DNA of 64,000 nt from Luzula sylvatica (taxonomy: Eukaryota; Streptophyta; Magnoliopsida; Poales; Juncaceae). Positions 1 to 10,960 of this stretch are shown here, in pieces (positions within the stretch are counted from its first letter, which is position 1; every line of letters starts with the position of its first letter). The DNA lies in NCBI GenBank assembly GCA_946800325.1, contig CAMPEJ010000002.1, positions 558,001 through 622,000 on the forward strand, in the 5' to 3' direction. Made by a program: the position numbers and the translations under genes. Below the pieces are notes generated by a model. The model was given only the letters and a program-made list of their open reading frames with translations, had not been told where the DNA came from and did not search any database.

Positions 1-119
1 CGAATGATCTAAAAATATGTTATTTGAACTCCCCAAAGCATAAACAAATTGTTTTGAATCAAAAAACAAACTTTCTTAGTGTTTGTAAATTTTGGTGAAA
101 TGTTATGTAGTAAAAGATA

Positions 120-185
120 CGATTCAAATGATCTCAAAATACGTTATTTGAACTCCCCAAAGCATAAACAGATTGTTTTGAATCG
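120..185. repeat. Inverted repeat 2 of the monomer: CGATTCAAA / TTTGAATCG
   Basis: A 9-bp exact inverted repeat spans the monomer start: CGATTCAAA (120-128) pairs with TTTGAATCG (177-185), 48 bases apart. The left arm overlaps the left arm of the TTCAAAT / ATTTGAA pair, so the two pairings are mutually exclusive. In tandem, each TTTGAATCG can also pair with the left arm of the next monomer. Copies with aattga, aataga or aatcaa in place of aatcga lose one base of the right arm. Confidence 0.8.
123..152. repeat. Inverted repeat 1 of the monomer: TTCAAAT / ATTTGAA
   Basis: In the reference copy TTCAAAT (123-129) is followed after 16 bases by its exact reverse complement ATTTGAA (146-152). The pair is present in most monomers of the array, so it is a dyad repeated about every 124 bp. 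Copies that begin gattcgaatgatctaaaaatatg have TTCGAAT in the left arm, which weakens the match by one base. The 132-, 163- and 194-bp variants lose the right arm completely. It could be a protein-binding dyad or an extruding hairpin, or it could have no function. Nothing in the sequence decides this. Confidence 0.85.
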
Positions 186-189
186 AAAA

Positions 190-210
190 ACAAACTTTCT
201 TAGTGTTTGT
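190..210. repeat. Short stem-loop of the monomer: ACAAAC-9 nt-GTTTGT
   Basis: ACAAAC (190-195) and GTTTGT (205-210) are perfect reverse complements around a 9-nt loop, tttcttagt in the majority form. The arms are mostly conserved while the loop varies: tttcgtagt, tttcgcagt, tttctaagt, ttccttagt, tgtcttagt, tttctcagt, tttcgttgt and ttacttagt all occur. The 123- and 122-bp monomers break the right arm (gtttaaaa). Conservation of the arms is an observation by eye; hitchhiking on duplicated blocks inflates the counts. Confidence 0.75.
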
Positions 211-2474
211 AAATTTTGGTGAAATGTTATGTGGTAAAAGATACGATTCAAATGATCTCAAAATACGTTATTTGAACTCCCCAAAGCGTAAACAAATTGT
301 TTTGAATCGAAAAACAAACTTTCTTAGTGTTTGTAAATTTTGGTAAAATGTTATGTGGTAAAAGATACGATTCAAATGATCTCAAAATACGTTATTTGAA
401 CTCCCCATAGCATAAACAGATTGTTTTGAATCGAAAAACAAACTTTCTTAGTGTTTGTAAATTTTGGTGAAATGTTATGTGGTAAAAGATACGATTCAAA
501 TGATCTCAAAATACGTTATTTGAACTCCCCAAAGCATAAACAGATTGTTTTGAATCGAAAAACAAACTTTCGAAGTGTTTGTAAATTTTGGTGAAATGTT
601 ATGTGGTACAAGATACGATTCAAATGATCTCAAAATACGTTATTTGAACTCCCCAAAGCATAAACAAATTGTTTTGAATCGAAAAACAAACTTTCTTAGT
701 GTTTGTAAATTTTGGTAAAATGTTATGTGGTAAAAGATACGATTCAAATGATCTCAAAATACGTTATTTGAACTCCCCATAGCATAAACAGATTGTTTTG
801 AATCGAAAAACAAACTTTCTTAGTGTTTGTAAATTTTGGTGAAATGTTATGTGGTAAAAGATACGATTCAAATGATCTCAAAATACGTTATTTGAACTCC
901 CCAAAGCATAAACAGATTGTTTTGAATCGAAAAACAAACTTTCGTAGTGTTTGTAAATTTTGGTGAAATGTTATGTGGTACAAGATACGATTCAAATGAT
1001 CTCAAAATACGTTATTTGAACTCCCCAAAGCATAAACAGATTGTTTTGAATCGAAAAACAAACTTTCTTAGTGTTTAAAATTTTGGTGAAATGTTATGTA
1101 GTAAAAGATACGATTCAAATGATCTCAAAATACGTTATTTGAACTCGCCAAAGCATAAACAGATTGTTTTGAATCGAAAAACAAACTTTCTTAGTGTTTG
1201 TAAATTTTGGTGAAATGTTATGTAGTAAAAGATACGATTCAAATGATCTCAAAATACGTTATTTGAACTCCCCAAAGCATAAACAGATTGTTTTGAATCG
1301 AAAAACAAACTTTCTTAGTGTTTGTAAATTTTGGTGAAATGTTATGTGGTAAAAGATACGATTCAAATGATCTCAAAATACGTTATTTGAACTCCCCAAA
1401 GCATAAACAGATTGTTTTGAATCGAAAAACAAACTTTCTTAGGGTTTAAAATTTTGGTGAAATGTTATGTAGTAAAAGATACGATTCAAATGATCTCAAA
1501 ATATGTTATTTGAACTCGCCAAAGCATAAACAGATTGTTTTGAATCGAAAAGCAAACTTTCTTAGTGTTTGTAAATTTTGGTGAAATGTTATGTCGTAAA
1601 AGATACGATTCAAATGATCTCAAAATACGTTATTTGAACTCCCCAAAGCATAAACAGATTGTTTTGAATCGAAAAACAAACTGTCTTAGTGTATGTAAAT
1701 TTTGGTGAAATGTTATATGGAAAAAGATACGATTCAAATGATCTCAAAATACGTTATTTGAACTCCCCAAAGCATAAACAAATTGTTTTGAATCGAAAAA
1801 CAAACTTTCTTAGTGTTTGTAAATTTTGGTGAAATGTTATGTGGTAAAAGATACGATTCAAATGATCTCAAAATACGTTATTTGAACTCCCCAAAGCATA
1901 AACAGATTGTTTTGAATCGAAAAACAAACTTTCGTAGTGTTTGTAAATTTTGGTGAAATGTTATGTGGTACAAGATACGATTCTAATGATCTCAAAATAC
2001 GTTATTTGAACTCCCCAAAGCATAAACAAATTGTTTTGAATCGAAAAACAAACTTTCTTAGTGTTTGTAAATTTTGGTAAAATGTTATGTGGTAAAAGAT
2101 ACGATTCAAATGATCTCAAAATACGTTATTTGAACTCCCCATAGCATAAACAGATTGTTTTGAATCGAAAAACAAACTTTCTTAGTGTTTGTAAATTTTG
2201 GTGAAATGTTATGTGGTAAAAGATACGATTCAAATGATCTCAAAATACGTTATTTGAACTCCCCAAAGCATAAACAGATTGTTTTGAATCGAAAAACAAA
2301 CTTTCGTAGTGTTTGTAAATTTTGGTGAAATGTTATGTGGTACAAGATACGATTCAAATGATCTCAAAATACGTTATTTGAACTCCCCAAAGCATAAACA
2401 AATTGTTTTGAATCGAAAAACAAACTTTCTTAGTGTTTGTAAATTTTGGTGAAATGTTATGTGGTAAAAGATAC

Positions 2475-2606
2475 GATTCAAATGATCTCAAAATACGATT
2501 CAAATGATTCAAATGATCCCACAGCATAAACAGATTGTTTTGAATCGAAAAACAAACTTTCTTAGTGTTTGTAAATTTTGGTGAAATGTTATGTAGTAAA
2601 AGATAC
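2475..2606 (+). repeat. 132-bp variant monomer
   Basis: After gatctcaaaatac the normal gttatttgaactcccca (17 bases) is replaced by gattcaaatgattcaaat plus gatccca (25 bases), giving +8 bp. The right arm of the TTCAAAT / ATTTGAA dyad is gone and the 9-bp word gattcaaat stands three times on the same strand. The join continues as cagcataaacag. This is the first member of a series shared by both copies of unit A. Confidence 0.95.
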
Positions 2607-2730
2607 GATTCAAATGATCTCAAAATATGTTATTTGAACTCCCCAAAGCATAAACAGATTGTTTTGAATCGAAAAACAAACTTTCTTAGTGTTTGTAAAT
2701 TTTGGTGAAATGTTATGTGGTAAAAGATAC

Positions 2731-2994
2731 GATTCGAATTATCTAAAAATACGATTCAAATGATTCAAATGATCCCACAGCATAAACAGATTGTTTTGAA
2801 TCGAAAAACAAACTTTCTTAGTGTTTGTAAATTTTGGTGAAATGTTATGTGGTAAAAGATACGATTCAAATGATCTCAAAATACGATTCAAATGATTCAA
2901 ATGATCCCACAGCATAAACAGATTGTTTTGAATCGAAAAACAAACTTTCTTAGTGTTTGTAAATTTTGGTGAAATGTTATGTAGTAAAAGATAC
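2731..2994 (+). repeat. Two consecutive 132-bp variant monomers
   Basis: Units 2731-2862 and 2863-2994 are both of the 132-bp class. The first opens with gattcgaattatctaaaaatac, a hybrid of the gattcgaat haplotype and the replacement. The second has the standard opening. Because 132 is divisible by three, a reverse-strand frame stays open across the pair, which explains the 90-codon open frame here. It is not a gene. Confidence 0.95.
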
Positions 2995-3118
2995 GATTCA
3001 AATGATCTCAAAATATGTTATTTGAACTACCCAAAGCATAAACAGATTGTTTTGAATCGAAAAACAAACTTTCTTAGTGTTTGTAAATTTTGGTGAAATG
3101 TTATGTGGTAAAAGATAC

Positions 3119-3241
3119 GATTCAAATGATCTCAAAATACGTTATTTGAACTCCCCAAAGCATAAACAGATTGTTTTGAATCGAAAAACAAACTTTCTTA
3201 GTGTTTAAAATTTTGGTGAAATGTTATGTAGTAAAAGATAC
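3119..3241 (+). repeat. 123-bp monomer class (representative)
   Basis: gtgtttgtaaatttt reads gtgtttaaaatttt: gt is replaced by a single a. The same form occurs around 1074, 1445, 5187, 5806, 7188, 9171, 9792, 10162, 17630, 18124, 20611, 22470, 23089, 24576, 25071, 27922, 30045, 32767, 36244, 42084, 48865, 52871, 54606, 56713, 58448 and 60555, usually followed by gtagt or gtcgt and sometimes by a ctcgcc monomer. It is a good landmark for register between blocks and removes the right arm of the short stem-loop. Confidence 0.85.
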
Positions 3242-6215
3242 GATTCAAATGATCTCAAAATACGTTATTTGAACTCCCCAAAGCATAAACAGATTGTTTT
3301 GAATCGAAAAACAAACTTTCTTAGTGTTTGTAAATTTTGGTGAAATGTTATGTGGTAAAAGATACGATTCGAATGATCTAAAAATATGTTATTTGAACTC
3401 CCCAAAGCATAAACAAATTGTTTTGAATCGAAAAACAAACTTTCTTAGTGTTTGTAAATTTGGGTGAAATGTTATGTAGTAAAAGATACGATTCAAATGA
3501 TCTCAAAATACGTTATTTGAACTCCCCAAAGCATAAACAGATTGTTTTGAATCGAAAAACAAACTTTCTTAGTGTTTGTAAATTTGGGTAAAATGTTATG
3601 TGGTAAAAGATACGATTCAAATGATCTCAAAATACGTTATTTAAACTGCCCAAATCATAAACAAATTGTTTTGAATCGAAAAACAAACTTTCTAAGTGTT
3701 TGTAAATTTTGGTGAAATGTTATGTGGTAAAATATACGATTCAAATGATCTCAAAATACGTTATTTGAACTCCCCAAAGCATAAACAAATTGTTTTGAAT
3801 CGAAAAACAAACTTTCTAAGTGTTTGTAAATTTTGGTAAAATGTTATGTGGTAAAATATACGATTCAAATGATCTCAAAATACGTTATTTGAACTCCCCA
3901 AAGCAAAAACAGATTGTTTTGAATCGAAAAACAAACTTTCTTAGTGTTTGTAAATTTTGGTGAAATGTTATGTCGTAAAAGATACGATTCAAATGATCTC
4001 AAAATACGTTATTTGAACTCCCCAAAGCATAAACAGATTGTTTTGAATCGAAAAACAAACTTTCGCAGTGTTTGTAAATTTTGGTGAAATGTTATGTGGT
4101 ACAAGATACGATTCAAATGATCTCAAAATACGTTATTTGAACTCCCCAAAGCATAAACAAATTGTTTTGAATCGAAAAACAAACTTTCTTAGTGTTTGTA
4201 AATTTTGGTAAAATGTTATGTGGTAAAAGATACGATTCAAATGATCTCAAAATAAGTTATTTGAACTACCCAAAGCATAAACAGATTGTTTTGAATAGAA
4301 AAACAAACTTTCTTAGTGTTTGTAAATTTTGGTGAAATGTTATGTGGTAAAAGATACGATTCAAATGATCTCAAAATACGTTATTTGAACTCCCCAAAGC
4401 ATAAACAGATTGTTTTGAATCGAAAAACAAACTTTCTTAGTGTTTGTAAATTTTGGTGAAATGTTATGTGGTAAAAGATACGATTCGAATGATCTAAAAA
4501 TATGTTATTTGAACTCCCCAAAGCATAAACAAATTGTTTTGAATTGAAAAACAAACTTTCGTAGTGTTTGTAAATTTTGGTGAAATGTTATGTAGTAAAA
4601 GATACGATTCCAATGATCTCAAAATACGTTATTTGAACTCCCCAAAGCATAAACAAATTGTTTTGAATCGAAAAACAAACTTTCTTAGTGTTTGTAAATT
4701 TTGGTGAAATGTTATGTGGTACAAGAGACGATTCAAATGATCTCAAAATACGTTATTTGAACTCCCCAAAGCATAAACAAATTGTTTTAAATCGAAAAAC
4801 AAACTTTCTTAGTGTTTGTAAATTTTGGTAAAATGTTATGTGGTAAAAGATACGATTCAAATGATCTCAAAATACGTTATTTGAACTCCCCAAAGCATAA
4901 ACAGATTGTTTTGAATCGAAAAACAAACTTTCTTAGTGTTTGTAAATTTTGGTGAAATGTTATGTGGTAAAAGATACGATTCAAATGATCTCAAAATACG
5001 TTATTTGAACTACCCAAAGCATAAACAGACTGTTTTGAATCGAAAAACAAACTTTCTTAGTGTTTGTAAATTTTGGTGAAATGTTATGTGGTAAAAGATA
5101 CGATTCAAATGATCTCAAAATACGTTATTTGAACTCCCCAAAGCATAAACAGATTGTTTTGAATCGAAAAACAAACTTTCTTAGTGTTTAAAATTTTGGT
5201 GAAATGTTATGTAGTAAAAGATACGATTCAAATGATCTCAAAATACGTTATTTGAACTCCCCAAAGCATAAACAGATTGTTTTGAATTGAAAAACAAACT
5301 TTCTTAGTGTTTGTAAATTTTGGTGAAATGTTATGTGGTAAAAGATACGATTCGAATGATCTAAAAATATGTTATTTGAACTCCCCAAAGCATAAACAAA
5401 TTGTTTTGAATCGAAAAACAAACTTTCTTAGTGTTTGTAAATTTTTGTGAAATGTTATGTAGTAAAAGATACGATTCAAATGATCTCAAAATACGTTATT
5501 TGAACTCCCCAAAGCATAAACAGATTCTTTTGAATCGAAAAACAAACTTTCTTAGTGTTTGTAAATTTTGGTGAAATGTTATGTAGTAAAAGATACGATT
5601 CAAATGATCTCAAAATACGTTATTTGAACTCCCCAAAGCATAAACAGATTGTTTTGAATCGAAAAACAAACTTTCTTAGTGTTTGTAAATTTTGGTGAAA
5701 TGTTATGTAGTAAAAGATACGATTCAAATGATCTCAAAATACGTTATTTGAACTCCCCAAAGCATAAACAGATTGTTTTGAATCGAAAAACAAACTTTCT
5801 TAGTGTTTAAAATTTTGGTGAAATGTTATGTAGTAAAAGATACGATTCAAATGATCTCAAAATACGTTATTTGAACTCGCCAAAGCATAAACAGATTGTT
5901 TTGAATCGAAAAACAAACTTTCTTAGTGTTTGTAAATTTTGGTGAAATGTTATGTAGTAAAAGATACGATTCAAATGATCTCAAAATACGTTATTTGAAC
6001 TCCCCAAAGCATAAACAGATTGTTTTGAATCGAAAAACAAACTTTCTTAGTGTTTGTAAATTTTGGTGAAATGTTATGTGGTAAAAGATACGATTCAAAT
6101 GATCTCAAAATACGTTATTTGAACTCCCCATAGCATAAACAGATTGTTTTGAATCGAAAAACAAACTTTCTTAGTGTTTGTAAATTTTGGTGAAATGTTA
6201 TGTGGTAAAAGATAC

Positions 6216-6335
6216 GATTCAAATGATCTCAAAATACGTTATTTGAACTCCCCAAAGCATAAACAGTTTTGAATCGAAAAACAAACTTTCGTAGTGTTTG
6301 TAAATTTTGGTGAAATGTTATGTGGTACAAGATAC
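6216..6335 (+). repeat. 120-bp monomer with a 4-bp deletion
   Basis: The normal aaacagattgttttg reads aaacagttttg: four bases (attg or an equivalent register) are missing. The unit is 120 bp, and it changes the offset between the two unit A copies from 3,989 to 3,985. It is the only 120-bp unit I saw, so the deletion postdates the duplication. Confidence 0.9.
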
Positions 6336-6459
6336 GATTCAAATGATCTCAAAATACGTTATTTGAACTCCCCAAAGCATAAACAAATTGTTTTGAATCG
6401 AAAAACAAACTTTCTTAGTGTTTGTAAATTTTGGTGAAATGTTATGTGGTAAAAGATAC

Positions 6460-6591
6460 GATTCAAATGATCTCAAAATACGATTCAAATGATTCAAATG
6501 ATCCCACAGCATAAACAGATTGTTTTGAATCGAAAAACAAACTTTCTTAGTGTTTGTAAATTTTGGTGAAATGTTATGTAGTAAAAGATAC
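6460..6591 (+). repeat. 132-bp variant monomer (unit A copy 2)
   Basis: Counterpart of the 132-bp monomer at 2475, shifted by 3,985 bases and with the same cacagc join. Confidence 0.95.
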
Positions 6592-6715
6592 GATTCAAAT
6601 GATCTCAAAATATGTTATTTGAACTCCCCAAAGCATAAACAGATTGTTTTGAATCGAAAAACAAACTTTCTTAGTGTTTGTAAATTTTGGTGAAATGTTA
6701 TGTGGTAAAAGATAC

Positions 6716-6979
6716 GATTCGAATTATCTAAAAATACGATTCAAATGATTCAAATGATCCCACAGCATAAACAGATTGTTTTGAATCGAAAAACAAACTT
6801 TCTTAGTGTTTGTAAATTTTGGTGAAATGTTATGTGGTAAAAGATACGATTCAAATGATCTCAAAATACGATTCAAATGATTCAAATGATCCCACAGCAT
6901 AAACAGATTGTTTTGAATCGAAAAACAAACTTTCTTAGTGTTTGTAAATTTTGGTGAAATGTTATGTAGTAAAAGATAC
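6716..6979 (+). repeat. Two consecutive 132-bp variant monomers (unit A copy 2)
   Basis: Counterparts of the pair at 2731-2994, shifted by 3,985 bases. Boundaries at 6716, 6848 and 6980. Same gattcgaattatct opening in the first member. Confidence 0.95.
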
Positions 6980-9900
6980 GATTCAAATGATCTCAAAATA
7001 TGTTATTTGAACTACCCAAAGCATAAACAGATTGTTTTGAATCGAAAAACAAACTTTCTTAGTGTTTGTAAATTTTGGTGAAATGTTATGTGGTAAAAGA
7101 TACGATTCAAATGATCTCAAAATACGTTATTTGAACTCCCCAAAGCATAAACAGATTGTTTTGAATCGAAAAACAAACTTTCTTAGTGTTTAAAATTTTG
7201 GTGAAATGTTATGTAGTAAAAGATACGATTCAAATGATCTCAAAATACGTTATTTGAACTCCCCAAAGCATAAACAGATTGTTTTGAATCGAAAAACAAA
7301 CTTTCTTAGTGTTTGTAAATTTTGGTGAAATGTTATGTGGTAAAAGATACGATTCGAATGATCTAAAAATATGTTATTTGAACTCCCCAAAGCATAAACA
7401 AATTGTTTTGAATCGAAAAACAAACTTTCTTAGTGTTTGTAAATTTGGGTGAAATGTTATGTAGTAAAAGATACGATTCATATGATCTCAAAATACGTTA
7501 TTTGAACTCCCCAAAGCATAAACAGATTGTTTTGAATCGAAAAACAAACTTTCTTAGTGTTTGTAAATTTGGGTAAAATGTTATGTGGTAAAAGATACGA
7601 TTCAAATGATCTCAAAATACGTTATTTAAACTCCCCAAATCATAAACAAATTGTTTTGAATCGAAAAACAAACTTTCTAAGTGTTTGTAAATTTTGGTGA
7701 AATGTTATGTGGTAAAATATACGATTCAAATGATCTCAAAATACGTTATTTGAACTCCCCAAAGCATAAACAAATTGTTTTGAATCGAAAAACAAACTTT
7801 CTAAGTGTTTGTAAATTTTGGTAAAATGTTATGTGGTAAAATATACGATTCAAATGATCTCAAAATACGTTATTTGAACTCCCCAAAGCAAAAACAGATT
7901 GTTTTGAATCGAAAAACAAACTTTCTTAGTGTTTGTAAATTTTGGTGAAATGTTATGTGGTAAAAGATACGATTCAAATGATCTCAAAATACGTTATTTG
8001 AACTCCCCAAAGCATAAACAGATTGTTTTGAATCGAAAAACAAACTTTCGCAGTGTTTGTAAATTTTGGTGAAATGTTATGTGGTACAAGATACGATTCA
8101 AATGATCTCAAAATACGTTATTTGAACTCCCCAAAGCATAAACAAATTGTTTTGAATCGAAAAACAAACTTTCTTAGTGTTTGTAAATTTTGGTAAAATG
8201 TTATGTGGTAAAAGATACGATTCAAATGATCTCAAAATAAGTTATTTGAACTACCCAAAGCATAAACAGATTGTTTTGAATAGAAAAACAAACTTTCTTA
8301 GTGTTTGTAAATTTTGGTGAAATGTTATGTGGTAAAAGATACGATTCAAATGATCTCAAAATACGTTATTTGAACTCCCCAAAGCATAAACAGATTGTTT
8401 TGAATCGAAAAACAAACTTTCTTAGTGTTTGTAAATTTTGGTGAAATGTTATGTGGTAAAAGATACGATTCGAATGATCTAAAAATATGTTATTTGAACT
8501 CCCCAAAGCATAAACAAATTGTTTTGAATTGAAAAACAAACTTTCGTAGTGTTTGTAAATTTTGGTGAAATGTTATGTAGTAAAAGATACGATTCCAATG
8601 ATCTCAAAATACGTTATTTGAACTCCCCAAAGCATAAACAAATTGTTTTGAATCGAAAAACAAACTTTCTTAGTGTTTGTAAATTTTGGTGAAATGTTAT
8701 GTGGTACAAGAGACGATTCAAATGATCTCAAAATACGTTATTTGAACTCCCCAAAGCATAAACAAATTGTTTTGAATCGAAAAACAAACTTTCTTAGTGT
8801 TTGTAAATTTTGGTAAAATGTTATGTGGTAAAAGATACGATTCAAATGATCTCAAAATACGTTATTTGAACTCCCCAAAGCATAAACAGATTGTTTTGAA
8901 TCGAAAAACAAACTTTCTTAGTGTTTGTAAATTTTGGTGAAATGTTATGTGGTAAAAGATACGATTCAAATGATCTCAAAATACGTTATTTGAACTACCC
9001 AAAGCATAAACAGATTGTTTTGAATCGAAAAACAAACTTTCTTAGTGTTTGTAAATTTTGGTGAAATGTTATGTGGTAAAAGATACGATTCAAATGATCT
9101 CAAAATACGTTATTTGAACTCCCCAAAGCATAAACAGATTGTTTTGAATCGAAAAACAAACTTTCTTAGTGTTTAAAATTTTGGTGAAATGTTATGTAGT
9201 AAAAGATACGATTCAAATGATCTCAAAATACGTTATTTGAACTCCCCAAAGCATAAACAGATTGTTTTGAATTGAAAAACAAACTTTCTTAGTGTTTGTA
9301 AATTTTGGTGAAATGTTATGTGTTAAAAGATACGATTCGAATGATCTAAAAATATGTTATTTGAACTCCCCAAAGCATAAACAAATTGTTTTGAATCGAA
9401 AAACAAACTTTCTTAGTGTTTGTAAATTTTTGTGAAATGTTATGTAGTAAAAGATACGATTCAAATGATCTCAAAATACGTTATTTGAACTCCCCAAAGC
9501 ATAAACAGATTGTTTTGAATCGAAAAACAAACTTTCTTAGTGTTTGTAAATTTTGGTGAAATGTTATGTAGTAAAAGATACGATTCAAATGATCTCAAAA
9601 TACGTTATTTGAACTCCCCAAAGCATAAACAGATTGTTTTGAATCGAAAAACAAACTTTCTTAGTGTTTGTAAATTTTGGTGAAATGTTATGTAGTAAAA
9701 GATACGATTCAAATGATCTCAAAATACGTTATTTGAACTCCCCAAAGCATAAACAGATTGTTTTGAATCGAAAAACAAACTTTCTTAGTGTTTAAAATTT
9801 TGGTGAAATGTTATGTAGTAAAAGATACGATTCAAATGATCTCAAAATACGTTATTTGAACTCGCCAAAGCATAAACAGATTGTTTTGAATCGAAAAACA

Positions 9901-10052
9901 AACTTTCTTAGTGTTTGTAAATTTTGGTGAAATATTATGTAGTAAAAGATACGATTCAAATGATCTCAAAATACGTTATTTGAACTCCCCAAAGCATAAA
10001 CAGATTGTTTTGAATCGAAAAACAAACTTTCTTAGTGTTTGTAAATTTTGGT

Positions 10053-10960
10053 GAAATGTTATGTGGTAAAAGATACGATTCAAATGATCTCAAAATACGT
10101 TATTTGAACTCCCCAAAGCATAAACAGATTGTTTTGAATCGAAAAACAAACTTTCTTAGTGTTTAAAATTTTGGTGAAATGTTATGTAGTAAAAGATACG
10201 ATTCAAATGATCTCAAAATACGTTATTTGAACTCGCCAAAGCATAAACAGATTGTTTTGAATCGAAAAGCAAACTTTCTTAGTGTTTGTAAATTTTGGTG
10301 AAATGTTATGTCGTAAAAGATACGATTCAAATGATCTCAAAATACGTTATTTGAACTCCCCAAAGCATAAACAGATTGTTTTGAATCGAAAAACAAACTG
10401 TCTTAGTGTATGTAAATTTTGGTGAAATGTTATATGGAAAAAGATACGATTCAAATGATCTCAAAATACGTTATTTGAACTCCCCAAAGCATAAACAAAT
10501 TGTTTTGAATCGAAAAACAAACTTTCTTAGTGTTTGTAAATTTTGGTGAAATGTTATGTGGTAAAAGATACGATTCAAATGATCTCAAAATACGTTATTT
10601 GAACTCCCCAAAGCATAAACAGATTGTTTTGAATCGAAAAACAAACTTTCGTAGTGTTTGTAAATTTTGGTGAAATGTTATGTGGTACAAGATACGATTC
10701 AAATGATCTCAAAATACGTTATTTGAACTCCCCAAAGCATAAACAAATTGTTTTGAATCGAAAAACAAACTTTCTTTGTGTTTGTAAATTTTGGTAAAAT
10801 GTTATGTGCTAAAAGATACGATTCAAATGATATCAAAATACGTTATTTGAACTCCCCATAGCATAAACAGATTGTTTTGAATCGAAAAACAAACTTCCTT
10901 AGTGTTTGTAAATTTTGGTGAAATGTTATGTGGTAAAAGATACGATTCAAATGATCTCAA
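10053..10960. repeat. Partial repeat of the left-edge haplotype
   Basis: This segment matches about 1337-2243 at an offset of 8,717 bases, including gcaaac at 10268, tgtcttagtgtatg at 10408, atatggaaaaag and ccccatagc at 10859. Private changes include ctttgtg near 10774, tgctaaaag near 10807 and tatcaaaa near 10832. Monomers after 10960 switch to another haplotype. Confidence 0.8.

Larger units (their letters stand above)
121..244 (+). repeat. Reference 124-bp monomer
   Basis: This copy matches the majority base at every position I checked, and I use it as the numbering reference (position 1 is the g of gattcaaat). Landmarks in order are: GATC at 10-13; tACGTt at 21-26; the only GC-rich patch, ctcccc, at 33-38; gcataaac at 42-49; ttttgaatcg at 56-65; an A5 run at 66-70; a short stem-loop at 70-90; aaatttt at 91-97; and ggtaaaag at 113-120. 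I count 36 G+C in 124 bases. There are three CpG sites per monomer (atacgatt at the junction, tacgtt, aatcga). The phase is arbitrary because the true unit boundary cannot be told in a tandem array. Confidence 0.95.
1..2079. repeat. Left-edge monomers, partly repeated at 10.05-10.96 and 18.06-18.9 kb
   Basis: This segment has 124-bp monomers with 123-bp members at about 1074 and 1445. A diagnostic run is a gcaaac monomer at 1551, then tgtcttagtgtatg at 1691, then atatggaaaaag. The run recurs at an offset of 8,717 bases (gtatg at 1691 and 10408) and again 7,962 bases later (18370). The matching stretch is about 1337-2243. The monomer at about 1441 reads ttagggttta instead of ttagtgttta, a single substitution. 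No gene is present. Confidence 0.8.
2080..6067. repeat. Higher-order unit A, copy 1 (32 monomers, 3,989 bp)
   Basis: Thirty-two monomers, including three of 132 bp (from 2475, 2731 and 2863) and three of 123 bp (around 3205, 5187 and 5806): 32 x 124 + 24 - 3 = 3,989, matching the observed offset. The next 3,985 bases repeat the same order of variants: agagac at 4724 and 8709; atttttgtg at 5441 and 9426; gattcgaat at 3366 and 7351. Boundaries are placed where variants stop matching (ggtaaaatg near 2078 against ggtgaaatg near 6066) and are good to about one monomer. No coding content. Confidence 0.9.
6068..10052. repeat. Higher-order unit A, copy 2 (3,985 bp), adjacent to copy 1
   Basis: Copy 2 lies directly head-to-tail with copy 1 and carries the same 32 monomer variants in the same order. 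Differences I could see by eye are few: a 4-bp deletion in the monomer at 6216; tcatatg at about 7488; gcccaa/ccccaa near 3647/7632; gtcgt/gtggt near 3974/7959; cagactg/cagattg near 5027/9012; gattctttt/gattgtttt near 5524/9509; tgttaaaag near 9322; and aatattatg near 9933. That is about ten differences in 3,985 bases, so the duplication is recent or maintained by conversion. Count not verified by alignment. Confidence 0.9.

Noticed and set aside
121..244. CENP-B box or RNA polymerase III B-box (gattcgaat resembles the core of GGTTCGAATCC)
   Set aside because: The CENP-B box needs TTCG....A..CGGG, and no CGGG is present. The B-box resemblance lacks the flanking GG/CC, and there is no A-box or tRNA fold.
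1430..1460. Telomere-like word ttagggttta near 1439
   Set aside because: It is one monomer with a single t-to-g change from ttagtgttta. There is no tandem TTTAGGG or TTAGGG run anywhere.
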